DNA of 28,033 bases, taken from positions 1 to 28,033 of the IMG/VR virus record IMGVR_UViG_3300017917_000908. One strand, written 5' to 3'. The position numbers and the translations under genes were made by a program. This document shows positions 1 to 6,865 of this stretch, in pieces. Every line of letters starts with the position of its first letter. Position 1 is the stretch's first letter. Source of the DNA: a virus. Under the pieces are notes generated by a model that was given only the letters and a program-made list of their open reading frames with translations, was not told the origin of the DNA and searched no databases.

Positions 1-399
1 GACACTGTAAAGATACTGAGATTCAACACAGATCGTCCCATCACAGTTCGCCCACACCCACGTTGCAGACTGGTGTTACCAGAATTGCCACCAGACGTAA
101 CTGTGGAGATTCCAAATAAACTACAAAACACATACGACAGCTTTGATATGCATTTTGATTGTCATGCTGTGGTTAACTATAACTCAGGGCCGGGCATACA
201 AGCAGCCATAGCAGGAGTACGCCCAATTGTTGAATCAACCAGCCTGGCATATCCTGTGGCAGTGGGGTTCGCTGATATTGAGCAATCCTACACTGTAGAT
301 CGAGAGCTATGGTTACAACAAATATGTCACACAGAATACACTGTAGATGAACTAAGAAGAGGCTTATGGCTAAAAAGAATAGAACCCGCTCTGACTTGA
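1..399 (+). CDS. Glycosyltransferase, capsule/Kdo-transferase-like (5' partial)
   Basis: The frame is open from base 1, so this is the C-terminal ~132 residues of a gene that begins outside the window. What is visible is a 'TVRPHPR' strand followed ~45 residues later by 'VVNYNSGPGIQAAIAGVRPI'. This pairing (an 'RpHP' loop, then 'NSg.giqAal.G.rpi') is typical of the nucleotide-sugar binding half of GT-B-like capsular polysaccharide and Kdo-type transferases, in which the second motif forms the donor-binding turn. The family assignment is from motif shape only. The gene ends 34 bp inside the next glycosyltransferase gene, so the two are probably cotranslated and may act together, either on host surface sugar, on phage structural proteins or on modified DNA. 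The acceptor cannot be read from the sequence. Confidence 0.6.
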   Translation, partial: DTVKILRFNTDRPITVRPHPRCRLVLPELPPDVTVEIPNKLQNTYDSFDMHFDCHAVVNYNSGPGIQAAIAGVRPIVESTSLAYPVAVGFADIEQSYTVDRELWLQQICHTEYTVDELRRGLWLKRIEPALT

Positions 400-1106
400 T
401 CCGTGATGTTGCGTGTGTGATTCACAGCACAGGATATGACTGGGTGTACGTAGAGCGACTCTACAACATGTTATTGCGTGTAATGCCACAAGGTATTAGA
501 TTCCACGTCTACACAGAACACGATAGATCGGTACCACCACACATGATCAAACACTGTCTTGAAGATTGGGCAGGTATTGGCGGACCCAAAAAGTCTTGGT
601 GGTACAAAATGCAGTTGTTTAATCCTGAGCATTTTGCAGGCGATTTGTTGTATTTAGATTTGGATGTGGTTGTAGCACGTGAGCTAGACTGGCTTGATAA
701 TTGCAATACTGATTACTTTTGGGCCATACGAGATTTTCGATACCTACAAAAAACCAATTTCAATCTAATGAACTCCAGTATGATGTATTGGAACGTTTCA
801 AAGTATTCTTGGATTTGGGATAGATTTCGCAAAGAAGATATCAATCAAATCACACGTCAGTTTCCTGGCGACCAAGACTACTTGAGCCACAACATAGATC
901 ATAACCGTCGACGTTTCTTTGAAGATCGTTACTTTGAAAGTTATCGTTGGCAATGTCTTGATGGTGGATATAACTTTAGTCTGCGTAGACATCATGCCCC
1001 GGGTTCGGGGGTGACCATACAAGGCGACACCAGCGTCATAGTGTTCCACGGCAACCCCAAGCCACACACAGTGTCGGCACCAGAAATAGCAGAACTTTGG
1101 CGGTGA
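366..1106 (+). CDS. Glycosyltransferase, GT8-like (GT-A fold)
   Basis: The 246-residue protein has a hydrophobic strand ending in a DxD motif ('LYLDLDVVV', D98/D100), which binds the metal and sugar nucleotide in GT-A enzymes. 'FPGDQDYLS' (~166-174) resembles the 'DQ..lN' motif of GT8-type enzymes, and 'VIVFHGNPKPH' (H228) matches the C-terminal 'HxxG..KPW' metal-binding motif. Length is normal for a single-domain GT8. The ATG at 366 lies inside the preceding glycosyltransferase gene (34 bp overlap), which suggests translational coupling. It ends immediately before the stop codon of the convergent endonuclease gene. T4-like phages often carry such enzymes; the natural acceptor is unknown. Confidence 0.7.
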   Translation: MAKKNRTRSDLIRDVACVIHSTGYDWVYVERLYNMLLRVMPQGIRFHVYTEHDRSVPPHMIKHCLEDWAGIGGPKKSWWYKMQLFNPEHFAGDLLYLDLDVVVARELDWLDNCNTDYFWAIRDFRYLQKTNFNLMNSSMMYWNVSKYSWIWDRFRKEDINQITRQFPGDQDYLSHNIDHNRRRFFEDRYFESYRWQCLDGGYNFSLRRHHAPGSGVTIQGDTSVIVFHGNPKPHTVSAPEIAELWR

Positions 1107-1628
1107 TTAATGCTTGTGGTATATAGGAAACGTATTTACAGAGGTTTCTTCCCTGCAATGTAAACAACTAATTCGATTTTGTTTTTGTCCAAACATAGGA
1201 TTGTTAACACCTTGTTTAACTAAACTCTGTGTAACTTTGGTTTCGAGGGTATGACTTTTTCCATAAAAAGTGTTTTTATCACCTGGCCTACTTGCCCAGG
1301 GCTTGGGCTTTCCTGCTTGGAATAAACTAATTTTTTTCTTATGTGACTCGGTTAATTTTGCACCAGATGCACCTTCGCCACCATCAGTTCGATTGTATAA
1401 AATTCCAGTGCCTAAATCTTTACGGCCGTACCAACGAATTAAACGACGTTCTATTGCACAAGATCCAAGATTGGTTAAATTTTGTTCAACTAAAATAATT
1501 TTTGATTTATCTTTGGGAATAGATACACTATGCTTTCCCTTCCAAGCTCGCTTCCTTTTTCCTTTGCCGATATAATAAGGTGTGCCATCTGATCTTAGAT
1601 AGGCGTAGACATAATATTGTAAATACAT
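1107..1628 (-). CDS. GIY-YIG homing endonuclease with NUMOD3 motifs
   Basis: This 173-residue protein starts 'YVYAYLRSDGTPYYIGKGK' (residues 6-24), a GIY-YIG core with YVY and YYIG halves. The putative catalytic glutamate is E60 in 'CAIERRLIRWYG', with arginines after the YYIG strand. The middle has NUMOD3-type DNA-binding repeats ('GKPKPW', 'NTFYGKSHTLE', 'NNPMFGQKQ'). The C-terminus, 'CLHCREETSVNTFPIYHKH', looks like a small Cys2-His2 zinc-binding unit seen in phage Seg-type enzymes. It is a free-standing gene on the strand opposite its neighbours, inserted between glycosyltransferase and cyclotransferase genes, as expected for a mobile element. Its mRNA start carries a TAAATA late motif, a hairpin and a GAAGGAG ribosome binding site (see those entries). 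Confidence 0.88.
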   Translation of the reverse strand: MYLQYYVYAYLRSDGTPYYIGKGKRKRAWKGKHSVSIPKDKSKIILVEQNLTNLGSCAIERRLIRWYGRKDLGTGILYNRTDGGEGASGAKLTESHKKKISLFQAGKPKPWASRPGDKNTFYGKSHTLETKVTQSLVKQGVNNPMFGQKQNRISCLHCREETSVNTFPIYHKH

Positions 1629-1654
1629 TGCTGATGCTCCTTCATAGCATTAGA

Positions 1655-1684
1655 GTAGTTGGGGATTCCCGTCCCGCGAACTAC
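1655..1684 (-). promoter_or_regulatory. 5' leader hairpin of the homing endonuclease gene
   Basis: On the minus strand the leader contains GTAGTT (1684-1679) pairing with AACTAC (1660-1655), with an inner GGGA/TCCC pairing. The hairpin lies between the late motif and the ribosome binding site. T4 homing endonuclease genes are known to use leader hairpins plus late promoters to limit translation; the analogy is inference. Confidence 0.4.
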
Positions 1685-1689
1685 ACTTT

Positions 1690-1695
1690 TATTTA
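1690..1695 (-). promoter_or_regulatory. Late-type promoter motif TAAATA for the homing endonuclease
   Basis: Minus-strand TAAATA (1695 to 1690), preceded by GC, lies 61 bp upstream of the endonuclease ATG. It resembles the T4 late consensus TATAAATA and matches motifs in front of the structural genes in this window. The expected transcript start is near 1684, at the base of the leader hairpin. Confidence 0.4.
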
Positions 1696-1702
1696 GCATT
1701 GG

Positions 1703-1731
1703 TTGACCAATAAAGACTGATCGTATATAAT
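1703..1731 (+). promoter_or_regulatory. Sigma70-type early promoter, leaderless
   Basis: TTGACC (1703-1708), 17 bp spacer, TATAAT (1726-1731). Six bases separate the -10 box from the ATG at 1738, so the expected +1 is the A of the start codon and no ribosome binding site is possible. GGTTGACCAATAAA is shared exactly with the promoter at 2467. Confidence 0.82.
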
Positions 1732-1737
1732 TTAGGC

Positions 1738-2175
1738 ATGAAAAATACACTTTTGATGTTCGCATACGGGATGAACACCAACTCACAGGGCATGGCCTGG
1801 CGCTGTCCGGCTGCTGTGAGCCACGGTCGTGCGGTTTTACTTGATCATGTATTTCGCTTTGCTGGCCCTGCTGATGTGGTCAAGTGTTCTGACAGCTATG
1901 TTGATGGCGTGCTATGGACCATCACGCCTGAGTGCCTCAAAGCCCTGGACCTGTTGGAAGGGTTCCCGCACTACTACAATCGTCGTAACAAGAAAGTATT
2001 ACATCAAGGGCGTGTGGTAAACGCCATGACTTACTTTATGCAACCTGGGCATTTAGACAGCCCGCCAAGCGATGGGTATTTCAACATAGTGCTAGAGGGC
2101 TATCGAGAGCATGGTGTGCCCACAGAACAGCTCTACAATTCTGTATACTTTAGTACTACCGTAGAACCCTACTAA
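1738..2175 (+). CDS. Gamma-glutamylcyclotransferase-like protein
   Basis: The 145-residue protein opens with 'LLMFAYGMNTNSQGM' (5-19), the FAYG-type substrate-binding loop of the gamma-glutamylcyclotransferase (GGCT/AIG2-like) fold. 'VDGVLWTITPECLKALDLLE' (55-74) matches the family motif that ends in the catalytic glutamate, here E74 before 'GFPHYY'. Known members release 5-oxoproline from gamma-glutamyl amino acids or amines; the phage substrate is unknown and might be a glutathione-derived peptide or a gamma-glutamyl polyamine. It has its own strong promoter directly at the ATG and a terminator that starts within its last codons, so it is a single-gene transcription unit expected early in infection. 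Confidence 0.78.
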   Translation: MKNTLLMFAYGMNTNSQGMAWRCPAAVSHGRAVLLDHVFRFAGPADVVKCSDSYVDGVLWTITPECLKALDLLEGFPHYYNRRNKKVLHQGRVVNAMTYFMQPGHLDSPPSDGYFNIVLEGYREHGVPTEQLYNSVYFSTTVEPY

Positions 2176-2190
2176 ATTAGTAGGGTTTTT
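2165..2190 (+). terminator. Rho-independent terminator after the cyclotransferase-like gene
   Basis: A perfect 10-bp stem, AACCCTACTA / TAGTAGGGTT (2165-2174 with 2178-2187), with a 3-base loop and T-run 2186-2190. The stop codon TAA lies at 2173-2175, inside the hairpin. The next promoter's -35 box begins 5 bp downstream. Confidence 0.85.
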
Positions 2191-2194
2191 CTGC

Positions 2195-2223
2195 TTGACC
2201 AATTATTCCCAATATGCTATAAT
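2195..2223 (+). promoter_or_regulatory. Sigma70-type early promoter
   Basis: TTGACC (2195-2200), 17 bp spacer, TATAAT (2218-2223). The expected start near 2230 gives a ~23-nt leader holding AAAGG (2241-2245) before the ATG at 2253. Confidence 0.82.
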
Positions 2224-2252
2224 AATGGCATATTAAGTAGAAAGGTAAACAA

Positions 2253-2477
2253 ATGGACGCTATCCAAAAAACAGCACTCAAAGAAACTGTCAAAACCCTT
2301 GCAGGACTTGCCGCAATCTCCATCCTGGTACCGGCTGCAATTTATCTAATTCCCTTTGAAGTACTTGGTGGTATTTTCAGCATAGGTGCCCTGTGCTTTG
2401 CTACCAAAATGATCTATGATGTCAAACTTAGTCAAGCAAAATTTGACGCAGAGTTTGGCAAAAAGGTTGACCAATAA
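2253..2477 (+). CDS. Small membrane protein, unknown function
   Basis: This 74-residue protein has a short polar N-terminus, then two hydrophobic segments (about residues 15-32 and 36-53) separated by 'PFEVLGG', and a charged C-terminal tail ending 'FGKKVDQ'. It is therefore probably a two-pass inner-membrane protein with a short loop. No family is recognised. It has its own promoter and an AAAGG ribosome binding site 7 bases before the ATG. Its last codons hold the -35 box of the next promoter, so the reading frame and the downstream promoter share sequence. Small early membrane proteins of T4-like phages often modify host membrane functions; there is no direct evidence for a role here. Confidence 0.7.
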   Translation: MDAIQKTALKETVKTLAGLAAISILVPAAIYLIPFEVLGGIFSIGALCFATKMIYDVKLSQAKFDAEFGKKVDQ

Positions 2478-2495
2478 ATCAATATCAGCTATAAT
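2467..2495 (+). promoter_or_regulatory. Sigma70-type early promoter for the AAA+ ATPase gene
   Basis: TTGACC (2467-2472), inside the final codons of the membrane-protein gene, then a 17 bp spacer and TATAAT (2490-2495). The leader is about 25 nt and has AGGAG (2517-2521) before the ATG at 2527. Confidence 0.82.
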
Positions 2496-2526
2496 ACAAT
2501 TTTAACGCACAAAACAGGAGCCAACT

Positions 2527-3549
2527 ATGAGTGCAATTCGTGTTATTAACGGTTCGTATCGCGGTTACAAAATTCAAAACACCGAGTTTGAACTGGTGTC
2601 CGGTTACCAGACTGGCGCCAAAGGTGGGTATGTTACTGTTAAAAATGCAGGACATTTCCCCAAGTTTGGCAGTACGATCCGAATCCTTGTTGACAACATC
2701 TCAGACATCGAGTATACTAACGGCATGACACAAGACAACACCGTAAAATTTGAACAGCCCGCAACGCCTGCAGAAACTGACGAACAAGCAATGGATCGTA
2801 TCCGCGAGCGTTTTGATATCCTGCATGAGATGACAAAGGCCACAGTGTCAGGCGACATTCGTGCTATGATTGTGTCAGGCCCTCCTGGCGTTGGTAAATC
2901 GTTTGGTGTAGAGCAAGAGATTGAGAAGGCATGTTTGTTTGACAAGCTCGCAGGCAAGCGTCTCCGTGCCGAAGTAGTCAAAGGCAGTGCTACACCTATC
3001 GGCCTGTACCAAACTCTGTACAAATATTCTGACACCAATTGTGTGATTGTGTTTGACGACTGTGACAGCATCTTGCTTGATGACGTGGCACTGAACTTGC
3101 TCAAGGGTGCATTGGACTCTGGTAAGAAGCGTACTATTAGCTGGTTGAGTGAGAGCTCTGCTCTGCGCCGCGAAGGCATTCCAGATCGTTTTGAGTTCAA
3201 AGGCAGTGTTATCTTTATTACCAACTTGAAGTTTGACACGATGAAGTCGCAAAAGTTGCGTGATCACTTGGACGCACTGCAATCGCGCTGTCACTACCTG
3301 GACTTGACCTTGGATACCATGCGTGACAAGGTCCTGCGCATCAAACAAATTGCCAAAGACGGTGTGTTGTTTGCAGACTACGACTTTGACGAGTGTGTAC
3401 AAGATGAGATCATCAACTTCATGCAAGACAATCAAAATCGTCTGCGTGAGATGAGCTTGCGTATGGCGCTGAAGATTGCTGACTTGCGTAAGATGTCAGT
3501 GTTGAACTGGAAGCGTTTGGCAGAAACAACTTGCATGAAGTCAGCATAA
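2527..3549 (+). CDS. Phage AAA+ family ATPase
   Basis: The 340-residue protein has a beta-rich N-terminal region (~1-70) without recognised motifs, then an AAA+ core. Walker A is 'GPPGVGKS' (118-125), Walker B is 'VIVFDDCD' (173-180), and a sensor-1 asparagine lies in 'VIFITN'. The segment 'RREGIPDRFEFKG' resembles AAA+ loops that recognise polymeric substrates. Similar stand-alone ATPases occur in T4-like phages with unsettled roles; this is not a convincing gp44 clamp loader because the SRC/arginine-finger region cannot be identified. It is expressed from a strong early promoter with an AGGAG site. Two tiny ORFs follow. A role in DNA or nucleoprotein remodelling is inference. Confidence 0.8.
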   Translation: MSAIRVINGSYRGYKIQNTEFELVSGYQTGAKGGYVTVKNAGHFPKFGSTIRILVDNISDIEYTNGMTQDNTVKFEQPATPAETDEQAMDRIRERFDILHEMTKATVSGDIRAMIVSGPPGVGKSFGVEQEIEKACLFDKLAGKRLRAEVVKGSATPIGLYQTLYKYSDTNCVIVFDDCDSILLDDVALNLLKGALDSGKKRTISWLSESSALRREGIPDRFEFKGSVIFITNLKFDTMKSQKLRDHLDALQSRCHYLDLTLDTMRDKVLRIKQIAKDGVLFADYDFDECVQDEIINFMQDNQNRLREMSLRMALKIADLRKMSVLNWKRLAETTCMKSA

Positions 3550-3550
3550 C

Positions 3551-3643
3551 ATGGCTTGGTGGGGTGTCATACTGTTAATCTTTGTAGGGCACCCCGGTCT
3601 TGCAGTATTTCTAGCATTCTTAATTTTGGTTTTTGGAGATTGA
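3551..3643 (+). CDS. Tiny hydrophobic peptide (30 residues), tentative
   Basis: An ATG one base after the ATPase stop opens a 30-codon frame encoding 'MAWWGVILLIFVG' and a second hydrophobic run ending 'LILVFGD'. Nearly the whole peptide could span a membrane. There is no clear ribosome binding site, but the position immediately downstream of the ATPase gene would allow reinitiation. It is too short to assign and could be chance. Confidence 0.35.
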   Translation: MAWWGVILLIFVGHPGLAVFLAFLILVFGD

Positions 3644-3644
3644 T

Positions 3645-3761
3645 ATGTTTGAAATTTGGGATGGTGATTTGTATCTGTACAATGTGGATACACCGTACGA
3701 AGCAGACGAAGCACGTGAAGCAGGCTTTACAGTAAAGAGCCTGGAATATTACGGAGCATAA
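3645..3761 (+). CDS. Small acidic protein (38 residues), unknown function
   Basis: The ATG follows the upstream tiny ORF stop by one base and is preceded by GGAG (3634-3637). The product, starting 'MFEIWDGDLYLYNVDT' and ending 'SLEYYGA', is acidic and rich in aromatics, with normal amino-acid use rather than random composition. It resembles no family known to me. Gene order (ATPase, membrane peptide, acidic peptide, then terminator) suggests one early transcript. Confidence 0.5.
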   Translation: MFEIWDGDLYLYNVDTPYEADEAREAGFTVKSLEYYGA

Positions 3762-3865
3762 GATTACCCCGCAGTGTGCGTAAGGGCAATGTCAATAAGA
3801 CCCTTCCGATAAACAGTTTTCCTTTCCCCTGGGCAACAACGGTTGGCTCCGGCCCAGGTTTTACA
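3762..3865 (+). other. Structured non-coding stretch, possible small RNA or 3' UTR
   Basis: There is no credible ORF here. It holds AAGGG (3782-3786) facing CCCTT (3801-3805), and CCTGGGC (3828-3834) facing GCCCAGG (3852-3858). The terminator hairpin follows directly, so the region has the form of two stem-loops plus a terminator. It may be a trailer of the ATPase transcript or a separate small RNA; no promoter was found inside it. Confidence 0.3.
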
Positions 3866-3891
3866 CAGGCACTTCGGTGCCTGTTTTTTTT
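3866..3891 (+). terminator. Rho-independent terminator with UUCG tetraloop
   Basis: The 7-bp stem CAGGCAC / GTGCCTG (3866-3872 with 3877-3883) is closed by TTCG and followed by eight T residues (3884-3891). The next promoter's -35 box overlaps the end of the T-run. Confidence 0.9.
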
Positions 3892-3918
3892 GACTTTTTG
3901 TTGCGGTAAGTATATACT
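3890..3918 (+). promoter_or_regulatory. Sigma70-type early promoter, leaderless
   Basis: TTGACT (3890-3895), 17 bp spacer, TATACT (3913-3918). Six bases separate the -10 box from the ATG at 3925, so the expected +1 is the start codon A. The -35 box shares bases with the terminator T-run. Confidence 0.78.
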
Positions 3919-3924
3919 AGTACC

Positions 3925-4788
3925 ATGCCCCAACACATGTTTATCCGTCTGGGACAAGACGGAGACCTCACATTGAAATTTCAAATACGTTCTAGCCCCG
4001 TTGCCGAGCTCTGGGTAGAACGCATGTTGGCTCGAACCTCGTGGCAGTTAGACCACCCCAATAGATTCTATGGTTTTGGCACTCCAGCACAAGAGCGTGA
4101 CCGTGCTATTGCAGACATTCAACAATGCATTGCCATAATAAACGCACATGAGCCAATCATACATCGTCAGTTTGAATACACACAAGACTGTCTTAATTAC
4201 TTGCACAGTATATTTGAACGTTATCACGGATTGTTAGATCAGCAAAACACACCTTATTGGCAACAGGCTCCAGAACCAGTAAAAAAGGCACTCGCCGAAC
4301 TTAACCTTGCAGTGCATCGATGCGAGTCAGTTGCGGCAGGCGCCCACCCGAGATTTGTTTGCACCTGGTACGGCATGCCCAAGACGCATACATTAGATCC
4401 AGAGCTACAGGGTCGGTACGGAGATTGGCGTATTAAATTTGGCACAGTGTATCTCAATTACTGCGAAATAGGTAAAACAGTAGAAGATCTAGCACACGAT
4501 AACGATAAGTACATAGGTGATGATGCATTTCGTCCATTCAGTCACTACAGCGCCGACTTCAATGTGTCCTTTTACAATCGTGACCTAAGTGAAATTTATG
4601 GGTCAGTGCAAAACTATATTGACCAACATAGAGATTTTTTTGTTGCACACAACATCACAAGTGTGTATAATATAAAGGCGCAACCCTTGCGCTTTCCTGT
4701 TGCTGAATTGGTCTATGCTGGCAACAGAGAAGAATTACTATTCCAAATAGCACGCCGACAGTGGGTGCATGAAGTTATATTAGAATGA
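3925..4788 (+). CDS. Conserved-looking phage protein of unknown function
   Basis: This 287-residue soluble protein has no recognised domain. It has a helical N-terminal half (e.g. 'ERDRAIADIQQCIAIINAHE', ~57-76, and 'PVKKALAELNLAVHRCESVA') and a mixed C-terminal half with 'FGTVYLNYCEIGKTVEDLAH' and several His, Asp and aromatic residues ('HYSADFNVSFYNRDL'). It starts at the predicted +1 of its own promoter, so it looks leaderless. It overlaps the UvsW-like helicase gene by 4 bp (ATGA), which couples the two and points to a role in replication or recombination; that is inference from context only. Confidence 0.75.
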   Translation: MPQHMFIRLGQDGDLTLKFQIRSSPVAELWVERMLARTSWQLDHPNRFYGFGTPAQERDRAIADIQQCIAIINAHEPIIHRQFEYTQDCLNYLHSIFERYHGLLDQQNTPYWQQAPEPVKKALAELNLAVHRCESVAAGAHPRFVCTWYGMPKTHTLDPELQGRYGDWRIKFGTVYLNYCEIGKTVEDLAHDNDKYIGDDAFRPFSHYSADFNVSFYNRDLSEIYGSVQNYIDQHRDFFVAHNITSVYNIKAQPLRFPVAELVYAGNREELLFQIARRQWVHEVILE

Positions 4789-6254
4789 AACAAGCAACTA
4801 TAGTCATCAAAGATGAAGTCAATATCAAGATTGAAGGTCTAGATCTAGACGCTCGCAAAGCCCTAGTGAAAGCGTTCAAGTATGAATTACCATACGCTCG
4901 TCATTTGCCCGCAGTTCGATTGGGACGCTGGGATGGCACTGTAAGTTATTTCCAACTTGGTGGTAGCACTTACACAAACCTGCTGCCAGAGATTATTCCC
5001 ATCCTGGAAAAGTTCAACTATGATATTGATTTAGATGATCAACGAACCTACAGTAATCAATTTCAATTTGACACCATGTTGGAGGATACATTTTCTGCAA
5101 CTACATGGCCCAAGGGTCATCCCATGGAAGGGCAACCAATTGCGTTGCGTGACTATCAAGTTGAGATCATCAACAACTTCTTAGAGAATCCTCAATGCAT
5201 TCAGGAAGTTGCCACAGGTGCAGGTAAAACAATTATGACTGCATCCTTGAGTTGGAACGTGCAAAAGTATGGACGAAGCATTGTTATTGTGCCCAACAAG
5301 AGTTTGGTAACACAAACAGAAAAAGACTATGTTAATCTAGGACTAGACGTTGGCGTGTACTTTGGCGACAGAAAAGACTACAACAAAACACACACTATCT
5401 GCACATGGCAAAGTCTAAACAACTTGCTAAAAGAAACCAAAGCAGGCACTGCTGACTTTACTATCCAAGACTTCTTGGAAGATGTTGTATGCGTCATGGT
5501 GGACGAAGTACACATGGCCAAAGCAGATGCACTCAAGACCTTGCTCACAGGGGTAATGGCACATATCCCAATTCGTTGGGGACTGACAGGTACTGTGCCC
5601 AAAGAAAAGTTTGAAAGCCAAGCACTGTTAGTAAGCCTTGGTCCAGTGGTCAGTAAACTGTCAGCAAATGAACTACAGCAACAAGGTGTGCTGGCAAACT
5701 GCCATGTAAACATTGTGCAGTTAATTGATCATGTAGAGTACAAAGACTATCAAAGTGAACTAAAGTACTTGCTGGAAGAATCAGGTAGACTAGATACCAT
5801 GGCGTCACTGATTGAAAAAGTCAATGCTACAGGCAACACTCTAGTGTTGGTTGATAGAACTGAATGTGGTAGGCAACTTGTGGCCAGACTAGGCGAACGT
5901 GCTGTGTTTGTGTCAGGTGCTACCAAAGCAAAAGACAGACAGGATGAATATGATGAAGTTGCAGAAGCCACTGATAAAATCATTGTGGCCACATACGGTG
6001 TGGCTGCGGTTGGAATTAACATTCCGAGAATTTTTAATCTTGTGCTGGTTGAGCCTGGCAAGAGTTTTGTTAGAGTCATCCAGAGCATTGGTCGAGGCAT
6101 CAGAAAAGCAGAAGACAAAGATCATGTGCAAATTTGGGACCTCACATCAACCTGCAAATTTGCAAAAAGACACTTGACCAAACGCAAGCAGTTTTATAAA
6201 GAAGCCAACTATCCTTTCTCACAAGAAAAACTAGACTGGATGAAGGTGGCCTAA
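4785..6254 (+). CDS. uvsW: UvsW-like superfamily 2 DNA/RNA helicase
   Basis: The 489-residue length is close to T4 UvsW (~500). The N-terminal ~110 residues form the small UvsW-type DNA-binding region. The SF2 motifs follow in order: 'RDYQVEIINNFL' (Q-motif area), Walker A 'ATGAGKT' (143-149), Walker B 'VDEVH' (D240-H243), motif III 'GLTGT', motif IV-V 'LVLVDR' and 'ATYGVAAVGINIPR', and motif VI 'QSIGRGIRK'. UvsW unwinds branched DNA and R-loops and helps switch T4 from origin-dependent to recombination-dependent replication. Here it is the second gene of an operon that starts at the leaderless promoter at 3890, with 4-bp and 1-bp overlaps on either side. Confidence 0.93.
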   Translation: MKQATIVIKDEVNIKIEGLDLDARKALVKAFKYELPYARHLPAVRLGRWDGTVSYFQLGGSTYTNLLPEIIPILEKFNYDIDLDDQRTYSNQFQFDTMLEDTFSATTWPKGHPMEGQPIALRDYQVEIINNFLENPQCIQEVATGAGKTIMTASLSWNVQKYGRSIVIVPNKSLVTQTEKDYVNLGLDVGVYFGDRKDYNKTHTICTWQSLNNLLKETKAGTADFTIQDFLEDVVCVMVDEVHMAKADALKTLLTGVMAHIPIRWGLTGTVPKEKFESQALLVSLGPVVSKLSANELQQQGVLANCHVNIVQLIDHVEYKDYQSELKYLLEESGRLDTMASLIEKVNATGNTLVLVDRTECGRQLVARLGERAVFVSGATKAKDRQDEYDEVAEATDKIIVATYGVAAVGINIPRIFNLVLVEPGKSFVRVIQSIGRGIRKAEDKDHVQIWDLTSTCKFAKRHLTKRKQFYKEANYPFSQEKLDWMKVA

Positions 6255-6844
6255 TGGGAAGAGTATATCAACACATTGGCACATACTTAGAGCCTAGCGC
6301 CAATGGTGTGTTGGTTGAAATAGGTTCAGATCGCGGCGAAGGCAGCACCCAATGGCTAGACGCCCTGGCAGCAGAACACAATAAAAAACTTATCACAGTA
6401 GACATAAGCAGTAAGGCAAAAAGTCACTGGGAAGCAAAGTTGCCCAATACAGAATTTGTAGTGCAGTCAGGCTCTGATTGGGCAGACGACTTTGCATTTA
6501 ACTGGACTGATGTTGATGCGCTGTATTTGGATAACTTTGATTACATCTGGGACATCGACGATGTACGGCCAGCAATCAAAATGCAAATGGCTGAATATGC
6601 TGACCGTGGCGTTGTAATGTCCAATCAACAGTGCCAGACAGAACACTTGAAACAACTGTTGCTGATATATCCTTGTTTGGCACCAAGAGCAGTGGTAGCA
6701 TTTGATGACACCTATTGCTATAACGATTGCTGGATTGGTAAATGCGGCCCTGCTGTGGTGTATTTGCTGGCCTGTGGCTGGGAAGTGGTTCATCAAACCT
6801 TGGACTGCGGTGTCATACTAAAAAGACTTGACAAAAACAAATAA
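6254..6844 (+). CDS. SAM-dependent methyltransferase-like protein
   Basis: The 196-residue protein has a Rossmann-type motif I, 'VLVEIGSDRGEGSTQWL' (19-35), followed by 'KLITVDIS' with the acidic residue expected to bind the SAM ribose. 'DALYLDNFDYIWDID' fits motif IV. This is the pattern of class I methyltransferases of the Methyltransf_24 kind. No target-recognition domain is visible, so the substrate is unknown. The start is TAATG, sharing one base with the helicase stop. The last codons contain the -35 box of the next promoter. Confidence 0.62.
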   Translation: MGRVYQHIGTYLEPSANGVLVEIGSDRGEGSTQWLDALAAEHNKKLITVDISSKAKSHWEAKLPNTEFVVQSGSDWADDFAFNWTDVDALYLDNFDYIWDIDDVRPAIKMQMAEYADRGVVMSNQQCQTEHLKQLLLIYPCLAPRAVVAFDDTYCYNDCWIGKCGPAVVYLLACGWEVVHQTLDCGVILKRLDKNK

Positions 6845-6856
6845 ACTCTGTATACT
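6828..6856 (+). promoter_or_regulatory. Sigma70-type early promoter, near-leaderless
   Basis: TTGACA (6828-6833), 17 bp spacer, TATACT (6851-6856). The ATG at 6866 lies only nine bases after the -10 box, leaving about three leader nucleotides and no room for a ribosome binding site. Confidence 0.82.
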
Positions 6857-6865
6857 GATTAACAT

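Noticed and set aside
2527-3549. gp44 clamp-loader large subunit
   Set aside because: Walker A and B are present, but the clamp-loader SRC motif and arginine finger could not be found and the N-terminal domain does not fit.
3828-3891. Possible tRNA in the structured intergenic region
   Set aside because: The stems do not form a cloverleaf, and no anticodon arm or TTCRANYCY T-loop is present.
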